Source of the DNA: Streblospio benedicti
Taxonomy: Eukaryota > Annelida > Polychaeta > Spionida > Spionidae
Length of the DNA stretch: 64,000 nt
NCBI GenBank assembly: GCA_019095985.1
Contig: CM032667.1
Span: 39,828,849 to 39,892,848, forward strand
Reading direction: 5' to 3'
Below the pieces are notes generated by a model that searched no databases, was not told where the DNA came from, and saw only the letters and a program-made list of their open reading frames with translations. Positions 11,501-23,500 of the stretch are shown one piece after another. Position 1 is the first letter of the stretch; each line of letters starts with the position of its first letter. A program made the translations under genes and the position numbers.

Positions 11501-14500
11501 CTTAAATCCGTTTCAAACATTGAAGGACTACGACTTTTCCTTCTCTTTACTTCTTCTGTTTTGACACTTAAATCTGTTTCCAACATTGAAGGGCTACGAC
11601 TTTTCCTTCTCTTTTCTTCTGCTGTTTTGACACTTAAATCCGCTTCCAACATTGAAGGACTACGACTTTTCCTTCTCTTTATTTCTGCTGTTTTGACACT
11701 TAAATCTGTTTCAAACATTGAAGGACTTCGATTTTTAGTAAAAGCTAGTGCATTTTGGCTTGACTCTGTTTCAAACATTGATGGACTGTGAGTTTTGTTT
11801 ACAGATAAAATGTTGGAGCCAACTTCTTCTGACCCTGTTTCAAACATTGATGGACTGCGACTTTTGTTTACAGATAAAATATTGGAGCCAACTTCTTCAG
11901 AAGACTTAACAAACAGATCAGTTGATGGCTTATCACTTAATGACTTACTGCGCTTTTCTTTATCTGACGCTACTAGTTGTGATTTTTCTGAAACTTCGAG
12001 AGACTTACTTCGTAAAGTAATTCGACTTGAGCTTACATCAGGTCCATGCAATTCAGATCCTGCTAGAGGAGTATTTGATGCTAATGCTATTCCACTTTGA
12101 TCATCATCTAGCTCTATTCTTAAATCTGATGGAACTCTAGCTTTTTGTTTTTTGCGACCACGTACATTTGGAACACCATTAGGAAAAAAGAAGGACTTTT
12201 CGATTATCTCAGGATCTAGATCATGTATACTCTCTGATTGCTGTCGTTTTATCTTACTTCGAGATTTTCTCCTACTTATGCTTTTGTGTTCTTTCACAAT
12301 TATTTGTGGTATGGTTTGCTTTGAAGCAGTTGCATCTAAGTTAGTCATAGAACGTCGTGGTATTGCTATACCTTGTGCTGATTTCACAATTATTTCTGGT
12401 ATTGTTTTACCTGGTGTACTCTGTACATTATATTCTGAATCTGCAGCCAAGATTGTTCTGATTGAAATTTGATTTGTTACTGTATCTTCCAATGTTGCTG
12501 TAGCACGAGATTTCCGAGCTTGACTATGATGTGACTTTTGGAAAGCTTCTAATATTTTTTCATCTTGAAATGTTTCACCTAAATCTGTTCTAGAATGGCT
12601 TCGACGGCGGTCCCTCTGTCCCAATTTTAATGTATTAATTGACATCTTTCTTTCTGGAGTTGATCCTTGTGCAAGTTGGGTTTCTGCTAAATCTGTTCTA
12701 GAGTAACTTCGACGGCGTCCCTGCTGTTCCAAATTCAAAATATTTCTCGACGGCTTTTCTTCTGGAGTTGATACTTCTACAAGTTGGGTTTCCCCTAAAT
12801 CTGTTCTAGAATGGCTTCGACGGCGTTCCCTCTGTCCCAATTTTAATGTATTTCTTGACGGCTTTTCTTCTGGAGTTGATACTTCTACAAGTTGGGTTTC
12901 CCCTAAATCTGTTCTAGAATGGCTTCGACGGCGTTCCCTCTGTCCCAATTTTAATGTATTACTTGACAGCTTTCTTTCTGGAGTTGATACTTCTACAAGT
13001 TGGGTTTCCCCTAAATCTGTTCTTGAATGGCTTTGACGGCGTTCCCTCTGTTCCAATTTTAATGTATTACTTGACAGCTTTCTTTTTGGAGTTGATACGT
13101 CTACAAGTTGGGTTTCTCCTAAATCTATTCTAGAGTGACTTCGACGACGTTCTCGCTGGTCTAATTTTAAAGTATTTCTTGACGGCTTTTCTTCTGGAGT
13201 TGATACTTCTACAAGTTGGGTTTCCCCTAAATCTGTTCTAGAATGGCTTTGACGGCGTTCCCTCTGTTCCAATTTTAATGTATTACTTGACAGCTTTCTT
13301 TTTGGAGTTGATACTTCTACAAGTTGGGTTTCCCCTAAATCTGTTCTGGAGTGACTTCGATGGCGTCCACGCTGTTCTACTTTTAAGGTATAATTTGATG
13401 GCTTTTCTTCGTCCGTTGGTCCAGGTAAAAGCTGTTTTAGATCTAAATTTGTTCTGGAGCGACTTCGCTGGCGTCCTTGTTCCAATTTCACTTCATTATT
13501 TGGTTGGGTTTTTTCTGTCAACAATCCATCCACCAAGGTTTTGGAACGACTGCGTTGGGCGGGTCTATTTTCAGATTTTAAGAACTTAGTAGGCTGTTTA
13601 CTTTCCACATTTTGAGGACTTTTGTCTTGAACTTTATTGCCTGGTTGTATTTTGCTCTCTCTGTATACAAAGCAACAATGAAAATTGGTAATGACATATT
13701 ACAGTGCACTCATATAATGGGAGAACTTCATCAAATTCAAATGTCTTAAATGGTGATCTGGGGTTGGGGGTGTGCTCCTATTACATCATGATATGCTTTA
13801 TGTCAAAGACATGCACTTTCCTCCTTGCAAAAAGATTAAGACCCACTCTTTTCTCTTCTCTGAAAATTTAAGATCCTACATGTGTATGTTTGTCCATCGT
13901 TTTATAATATTTGCCCTTACTTTCATCAATTTACTTTTGTAAATACCTTTTACAACCTTTCTTTTGCTAACACACACAAAAACAAGAGCACATTCAAACT
14001 AAGACTACAATGTATCTTTGTAGACAAATGATGTTTTTGTGAACCCCTTATTTTGAATTTTAAGAATCCCAATGTATGAAAACACCTCCATAATGTTGAG
14101 GCCTTGTGCCAACCCCACCCTTAATTGTAATCATTTACAAAGGCAATACCTAACAAGTAAATTATAAGTGAATCTACTGCTAGGAGGCCACCAGGGCCAA
14201 GACAAATGATTTCAGTGCACAATATTGCAATTTGATATAATGACAAGACTTTAAGTGTCCTAAAAGGAGTGCCTAATGATGTGCAATGTCTCAAATCTAA
14301 CTAGAGCGCAGTGACGGCTAGTGGTGCAATTGGTAGATTTGTCGTCAAGAGAATTCTAAAATGTTTAAAATTGTCAGGGCGCTAATTTCAACGCCATGTG
14401 TCCGCAAACTAGAATCATATGATGTTATTATACCAACAAATAGGGCAAAATGCCGGACTTTGTAACCTACTGGAATGTCATGTCGCACGATAAATTGCGT

Positions 14501-17500
14501 AAAATTGATTTTGCGCTATATGACACCACTTGGCCACAATATGCACTTAGTTTGCGATATTTCACGTTAAACAATTCGACCAATGACGGATTGTTTGTAC
14601 CAAAAGGTGACAAATATTGAGTAGAGGGAGACAATAATCACCCACTTCATGTACACTTCTTGCTAAATGCCACATGTTGACCTCCCATTCTAGGGGTTGG
14701 ATGCTCTGAGTGACTGGAGTGCCTTGTGGAAAATGAAAATCAATTATGATAAAAGTAAAGTCGTTCATTTTAGGAACCAAAAAATAAAGAAATCTCCCTT
14801 TAACTTTAACATACGTGGGAACATAATTAAAACCCCAAACAGATACAAATACCTCGGACTCCTCTTGGAAGAACATTTAGACAAGAAAGTAACGTCAGAC
14901 CACATGGCAAAAGCTACCCAACGTGCCCTTGGACTGCTAATCGCCAAAGACAAGGCCCACGGAGGCCAGCCTTTGGACATGTACACTAAGCTGTATGACT
15001 GCATGGTGCAGTCAGTCACTGACTATGGAGCATGCATCTGGGGGCAAAGGTCATATAGTGCAATCAATAAAGTTCAAAATAGAGCTACAAAATACTTCTT
15101 AGGCTTACACAAAAGGGCATCCAACACTCTCTCATATGGAGACATGGGCTGTAGGGCACCAAGCAGCCACACAATGGTCAAGGGTAGGTCACCAATGGGG
15201 GTGACTAGTCAACTTGGAACAACAAAGACTTACATACAAGGTATTCAGGTGGTCCTACAATTTAGCCCTTAGAAATGTGAAGAATTGGACTCGCAGAACA
15301 ATGAAAAAGTTTGGCGAAATAAACATTAACAAAAATATCAGCGATAAGTTAGACAGTAAACAATTTATAGCTCAGATTCAGGAGAAAGAAAGTGATAGAA
15401 AAGGAATGGGAAAAAAAGCTAAATCAGAAGACAGCAAAGCACAGAGAGGGCAATAACAAGCTCAGGACATACCGAACTTTTAAGCATGAGTACAAAATGG
15501 ACCCATATGTAAAAACCAAACTGCCGAAATGCAAAACACGGATGGGACGTGTATTGGCAGGTCAGATAAGCCTGTTATTTAAACTAAATTAATCAATTTA
15601 TGTATTTGAGAAAAAATACTCAGATGCACAGACTTCAGGGCTTTGTTATTTATACACCACAGTTTGGGATAATATCGCTGAGTATTTCTTGGAGAATACA
15701 CCCCAAAAGTCGGACTTTCTTGGTCAGTTTCTGTATAATTATAAGGCGTATCCCGCCACGTGCTCAATGTTTTGGGTCCATAATGCGCGCACATCTTCTG
15801 GCAGGTGCTCGTGTTTACAAACACTGAAAGAAGTCAATACCACCAGCTGCTATAGCATCTGCTATAAAAACCGATTGCACTCAAGGTCTTGATCATTCGT
15901 TGCCCAATACATAGTCGTGCCGCGTGCGAAGTCCACTTTTAATATGTAGAGGCAAAGGTCCACTCTTAATATACAGAGACAAATTAACACCTGCCAAGCA
16001 GGGAATACATCATTTACAAAAAGTCACATCCTATTACAAATTCTTCTTTAATGCCAGTGATAGCTATTAAACTCACTTAGCTTTTCGTATCACCTCATAT
16101 TCATCATTCCTTTGCGTTTTGAAGTATTTTAGCAAAAAGTTCACATAAATCGCTCTTTCCATTACTTAGATGTAAGCATTGTAATGCAACATGTATGTGG
16201 GAGGAGTCCAATTTGGAGACCGATATCGAAAATAACAGGCATCCACATATTACCTAGTTACCAGCGATTTTTATTTGATTTAGCACAATTTTCCTTCACT
16301 GCCTGCTGAAGCAGAACTTACTGAACAGTATAATGCTAGATGTGTTGCTGAGTGGTCTCAGCTGCATTCTGGGGGAGGGGAATTCATCAGTTCTGGTCAT
16401 TTAGTAGATAGCGACAATAAGTCGTAATGTACACATGTCCTGTTGCTATGGGTACATTATGATGAATATCTATTTGATTTTACTTTTGTCCACAACTAAA
16501 AATCTCATTCTATGTTATAGTAAAACCATAAAGCGCTATGGCTACTAGTTTGCAAGTTATTGCACTTTGAACACAGGGGTTTACCAGTGAAATTGGACAC
16601 TTAAAAGTCAGCCCTAGCATGGTCTCTAGGCCGTTTCCATGGATACGTGGTCGAAAAGATGACCAGCCATTGTTTTTTATGTCACAAACATGTAAATATG
16701 GAGTTTTTGTATCATAAAAATGCTTTAAAAGGGTTTTGGGGGAATTTAAGGTCCTCCTTTAAGGGTCTAGTCCTAAATTGATTGGGGATTTTCTGATTTT
16801 CCATTGCTGTGTGCAGCTACCAAGATGTGCCCCTTTTAAATTTCTCATGTCACATTCAGTTTTTGATAAACATAGAGAAGCTAAATGTGTTTTTATTCGG
16901 AGAGAGATGCAGATTCAATTAAATTCCATGCAAAACATGCATTTTTAGTCAACATTACACTCTGTTACCATGGAAATCTGACTGGAGGTGATTTAATGAT
17001 CACAAAATTTACACCCCAAACAACAAAACTGGCCTCATTTCACCTCGAATCTTTCCTATCTATAGCGTTTCAATACACACTAGCATATATTCACAAGGCA
17101 GCTGAAGACTGTGTCCAACATATATCAAAAGATTGACAACATGCGTGTGTGGATTTCTTTTTAAATTGATTGGGAACAAAAAGTACCTATATTTCGTCAC
17201 CTGCAGAAAGCCCAACAATGGTAGTTTCCCAACAAACACGATCAGTCACTCACACCCAACTCTCGAAACTAAAACTCTGATGAATCAGCTTGAGAATTCG
17301 CAAGCAGGTACACAAGTGCACCCTCTCTCAAGTATGTCCTTAATTACAGCTCAAGCAACCACCATACACCATATATAGGCAATATTTCTAAGCTTAAGGA
17401 ACTATGCTGAATCCTTAGTAAGATTGTTTACAAACAAAAACACGTGCGACCGCTATAAGTGATTTCGTAAATTGCGCGTGACGTCACGAGGTCAGAGGTC

Positions 17501-20500
17501 AAGGGGCATAAAGATGTGTATTGGATATTATTTTTCGATACACTATATAGTAAAACTTGGCGACAAAAATGCTTAAATAACTTTGTTAATCATAATCTGT
17601 TATTTATAAATTTAAGTCACCACTTGTAGGAAAGGTGTAAGAATGCACAGCTAAAAGAAGAGATTAATTTGGCATTAAACAGCACCTGAAAAGGTTCTCT
17701 AAATCCCATGTAAAAATGTAAACAATAGGTTTCGGCCATGACAGAGATTTTTCACCGGATTTAGAGGGGGTTTAATAACAGCTATGCAAGCAGAATTAAT
17801 CTTTTTACTCAGACATGGACTCCTACACTTGTTTTACAATAGGTGACTTAATATTAATCAATTCCCAAGAGAATTAACTAAGTTACTAACTTCTTTAAAT
17901 TGGCATCTCCGTCAGAATTTCCCGGTGGTTGGAAATAAAACACATGTGTAAACATTTTCACACATCTCCAACTTTCAACTAATATTTGACAAACTTATAA
18001 TTGTTGGATTTCTTATTTCTTGGTGTCAAATGAATCACATATTATTCTTTTATCATTCACAATTGGTTTGAAAGGGGATTATGTCGTTACAACTGCATAT
18101 TTGTTGACTTCCTGGGCTTACCCCTTTTTGTCATTCAGTGCGCTATAGTAAAATACCCATCCATAACGCAAACTTATCACCATTTTTATCTGATCTCGTG
18201 ACGTCACTTCTATTTACGAAAGAAATGGCTTATCATTTTTAGGACTAGACCGTTGCTGCAGAAATTCCTGTGTCTCATCACCTTGAAAACTACAAATGCG
18301 CACAAAACGTTGACCACAATACGCCCTAAGGTCACACAAGGTATCTGCATATGTAAAGGGTTCACATTCTACAGATTTGTTCCCAATATTTTACTCATAC
18401 AACCCACATGGGTGGAGCATTAAACTTCCATATTTTAAACCAGTTTTAGACATAAAGCGCTCGAGTTTACATTCTGCTATATGGGTACATAACTCAACTA
18501 TGTATAACCGTGTATCAACGTATCGTATTGTAAAAGAATAGTCGGCAATCTGGTGATCTTTAGCATAGACTAACCACCGCATGGCATAAACCAGACGTTT
18601 ATTGGTGTGATTAGTCGCTGACATATGGAATCAGCTGCCTGTCTAATAGCGCAAATTAACACAAAATTCTGGTACAAACTTAGTGTCATTTAGTGTGTCT
18701 GGCACTTACCAAATGCCACGCAAGTTACATGTATGTCACTTGGTGATAGAAGCCGACCAGACATTAATTCTGCAACATTAAGCGAAACTCCACGCTTACC
18801 ATAAAATAATTCGCATGCATTGTCACCCAATGTCGCCGCCATAGTGAACTCCTAGCAGTAGCAAATGTTCATTTAATGTTACATCAACAGTTGGTGCATA
18901 AACTTAAATCAAAATTATAAATTGAAGCACCATGATTAGATCTAAAACAGAACAATATTCTCGTTCTACACATGATCAGAAAAACAAAAAGACTGATCTC
19001 ACCTGTTGGTAGAGTCACCCCGTGACCTCTGTGTACTGGCTGATTCTCCACGGTCATTGGAGCGGTCAGCAGTTGAAGGTTGATGTCTAGTATGTGTCCT
19101 TGCCCCAGGCCGTTCCAGTGGGTACCCAATTAAAAAGCTATCTAGTAGAAGTCCCAATATCTGAAGAGACAGGTGAGCAACAGGTGAGATATGTGCCTAC
19201 AGGACCATTCGAATTATAAGATATATGTGTGAGCTGTATACATGTACAGTACAACATATTCAGCACAAATGAGGCATTGTATTTATCAAACATTAAGTTC
19301 AGACAACTAATAAATCTTTAATAGCCTGTTATTTTATGAATAAATGGACAAATCTATAGTGTTAACAGTTTACACAAAGCAATATTGGTTTTGACATCTA
19401 CAACAAGACCTCCTTTCAAAATACCGGTACCCTAATGTGGATACAAAATTACAGTATATCATAAATGTGTCTTTTCGCTTGACGATCATATGACGCTAAC
19501 GTCCATGTTCTAAAGATGCTGTAAATAATTAAAGCTATTTTTCTATTTCAAAGTTAGACTTTATCAGTTTAAACAGCTATAAAATCCCCTAACTCTAAAA
19601 CCATAATTAAAATCACTGTCTTTGTGATTTATCTTTGTGATTTATTACTAATGTTCTCTTCATCAAGAGGAACTTGGTATTATTATAAAAAATCGTGGGA
19701 ATATAAAATATACACCAAAAATACATGAAAAATTAAGGGTACCGTCTATTCACATATAAAGGCCCATTGGGTTAACATCGAACATGGGCTTAAAGTTCGA
19801 GTTAAAGGCCCATGAGCCACAAATGGATAATATTAAAGCTAACTATTTTACACAAATTTGGTCTACAGTGATTACACTCTAACTATCACAAAGTTAAACA
19901 GAAGGATATATAATAATTTATTTTATTAAACTAAAAGGTTTGCTTCTACCAATAATAAACCAGACAGACAGACGTGGACAGAAGCAAAGCTAGAAATTTC
20001 CCTCCGGAATGGGGGAGATTTATTTACACAAATCACACAGATCAAACGTCATTGTTTTTAGAAAAGATGAACGTTACATTTTCATACATGTAGCTTGTAC
20101 AAAATTACCTCATCCACCTTGAAAAGAGCAAGTTGAAAAATTTAGTCTGAAGATGAATGATTTCCACATAGGCATTAATACATAATTTCTAAGATTATTC
20201 GATTGCAGCTGATTAAGACACTCAAATACATGTACATGTCCAACGAGGAATATTTCTATACAACATGGAAGCTGGAATGAATAATATTTTTGTGAAACGG
20301 GATGTTAATTTGCATACTTTTTCACACCTCGACATATATATAGCTGTGATTCAAACCCCTTTATATTCGTGGAAGTTGATCACAAAATCCAACCACTCAC
20401 CAGCCCCACCGCCAAAATGTTCAGTGATGTCTAACAAACAATCATACAAGGCCAAGTACCGGTAAGAAAAAACGAGTATTGCTTTTGCTTTTGACATAAG

Positions 20501-23500
20501 TCTAACCTGGCGAATTTCTAAGCTAAAAAGTCCCCACTTAACCAACTGCACTGGTAGATGTTGTAGTACAGAATATATGGGCAGCGTAAAAAGATTCCTG
20601 ATGATGTTTTTGACATTGAATACAATAGATGATGGATAATACACATCTGCAAATGATGAAAAAAAAGTTTCTCCAACCTCAGCATTTCATAAACTAAACC
20701 GGTAGATGCTGTTTTTAGTATTATTTATTAGAGCATGTGCATTTTGTCAATAAAATAATACCAGAGTTAAGTAAAAAAAAATTGTATTATTAAACAAGGC
20801 TACAACAACCAGTGAAGGACTTCGTAGGAGTGTCCACACCAACACAACTACTGCCAACTGTATGCGACGATGCCCGACTATGACTGAACATGTTTAAACT
20901 TTACAACGGCTTCCGATGCGACGGATATTTATGAAACCGTAGTGTCCACACCAATGCAACTGTGGCCGACGCGACGTCGCGTAGTATTGCTTCGCGTCGG
21001 CCATAGTCGTAGCGTTGTGGACGGGCCTTAAGGCCAGTTTACCTCGGCAATAGGCTTGTTGAGATCTGTAGGCATGAGGTGTGCCCACAAACACCGAAGT
21101 AACTCCTTGTCCGCAACGCCATCCTCAATCAGTTCTTTCTTTAATTTGTCTATTTTACTGGCAGTTAAATTGTTTGCCTGAAATAAAATTAAAAAACATT
21201 TTACATTAAGCACATGTATAAAGATTTGTTAACAAATGGCCAACATAAAAATCATAGTTATTCGCCAGTATTATGTACTATGTCCCCGGATTCCTTCAAT
21301 GCTCGCTATCTAAATGAAAATTGAGTATGCATCTATGAGGAAATAAATTTCTATTAGGTTATTATCCATAAATAAATGATCAACCACTGCAGTTCAAGCA
21401 ATTTCTCTTGTAGGTTTTGGGAAGCTTCTACTCAAACATGTGGAATTATAACATCTTTACATTATGATTTGAGAAACAAGGAATTGAGGAATTAACAAAA
21501 AACATGAATTTTAGAATAATGATAATTTCTAAAATTCATTCATACAATCACAAATCATTGTAAATACAGATCAAATGATCACACATTTTTTAAATTCACA
21601 GACTTTTGAATCTTTGTTTACCTGTTTACGAATATGTGCAGACTTTTTTGTTTTCTAAATGAACAGAATAATTACATTATGATAGTAATCGCTCATGCTA
21701 TAGATGCCTTAGCATTATTTGAATCTTATAAATTATATGACACAAAAAGAATTAAAACATTCATTTTTAAATGTAATTTTTCAATACACTATGTAAAAAC
21801 TAAATTTTCTATGTTTCAAAAGTAGATGTAGCTGTAAAATGTAAATATATACTAAGCTAAAAATTATAACAATACAGCATTGACACAGTGACGATATCTA
21901 CACGCACATTTTTCAATTCAGAATTATAACAACAATGAAACAAGTTGCAGTACCTTGAAGGCCTCTTCCAGTGTATAGTCGGACTCGGACCAGTCATGTC
22001 TGAATAGAGCCTTGAGTATGTCTGCTAGCCAAGCAGGGCGTAAGAATACCAAGTGAGACAGCCCAGGTACATCAGAAAACCAAAGCACCTGGACAAAACA
22101 ATCATCATACTATGTAAAGCATTATCTATAGAGTATAATATTCACACACAGCACAGGTACTATAAAAATACAGTCAACCTGATTAGACACTATATAATGT
22201 GATGGTTTATAGTCATATTCAGGCTTATTCTGACAATTGATTTGGTGTGTCTGAAGTGCCCTGTAAGTATGCACAGTGGGTATGATAAAAAGAGCTTTTG
22301 GGAGCTTTCAGAATTTTATTATTGCCCAACACATGAACACAACCATGAATTTGCAAAGAACACGTGATACATGTTTTTCAAAATACCGTTAATATACCGG
22401 GTATATCTTTGATACTGACTCAGACTGTGAATCAAATAATAGACAAGATGAATTATTTATATCTAGGAAATTTGAAAGATTTTTAACATTAATATATGCA
22501 TCATACATTTCTGACAGGCTATTGCACATTCATATCTGAAAAAATGTGGTATAAAAAATGACAAGCCTGTCCAGTGTCAACATTTTCACCTGGAAGGTAA
22601 ATAAGTTACTCCCGTCCATCATGATTTGCATCCAAAGAAATGTTATATAAAAGGCACTAGATAATCGCCTATCCCTAACCTACTGCTAGTGTAGGACACA
22701 ACTGAGCAGGGCCCGGAACCCAGGGCTATTATAGTCTGTCTCTTTATTATTTACACCATAGAAATAGTTTTCAAGAGCATATGAACTTGTACCCTGTAGG
22801 TCTAGACATACATGGTAATTATGACACTATGCACTTTGACCCATTTAGAAAATATTATGCAAGTGATATACCTACTTAACATACGTATGACATATTACAC
22901 TATGACACGTATGATACTGAGTTCTGTAAAGTTTACTGAAAATACGCTAACACTTCAGTACGTTGCAATGTATACAACTATTTGAGTTATTTTGCCATGA
23001 ATTTGAATTACTCTCGCCAATGCTGCACCAAATGGTGTTACTTTTATAGAAATCTGTTTTGGTTAAAGGAAGTTATGTGACTAAAGGTAATAAAAAAAGG
23101 TAAAAAGGTAATAATTTAGATACTTAAAATGTATAGTATAAATTAACTAATTGTAATACATGTACTGAGGTGAGATGTATAATTGTTAAGCTATGAATAA
23201 GTTAAGAATGCGAACAGATAATATTCTCAACGTTCAGCTATCTACTATTTTCAATTATAATTAATTTCAAAACACAATGTTTTGTTCGTTTTTAAGAAAG
23301 CAAAATATGGTACTTACCTTTCCCGTATTATGTAGATAATGCGTGATATTGTTGATTAGATGCTTCATGCCAAATTTCTTTGAAATTTCTTCAGTGTAAT
23401 CATCAAAGTTCATGATGGGGATCTAAAATATTTTACAAAAAAGATATGGTATTCTACATGGATGTAAAAATGATACATGTAATTTCATATGCATATATAG

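Larger units (their letters stand above)
14174..18861. mobile_element. Transposon nest with 13-bp inverted ends in Roco intron 17
   Basis: CTACTGCTAGGAG at 14174-14186 and its exact reverse complement at 18849-18861 mark the outer ends of about 4.7 kb of repeat-rich sequence inside the 5.3-kb intron between exons 17 and 18. Some degenerate inverted similarity follows inside the ends (for example TTTGCGCTAT near 14510 against its complement near 18650). No clear target-site duplication is visible. Within it lie a truncated LINE and a foldback element. Confidence 0.35.

Noticed and set aside
11231-11791. 186-residue plus-strand frame with perfect repeats
   Set aside because: It is the antisense shadow of the 66-bp coding repeats in the Roco giant exon. 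Once a 66-bp unit is open on the other strand, all copies are.
18391-18624. 77-residue frame with MSKTGLKY, similar to a frame at 42964-43209
   Set aside because: Similarity extends into flanking non-coding DNA, so it reflects a shared repeat rather than a gene.
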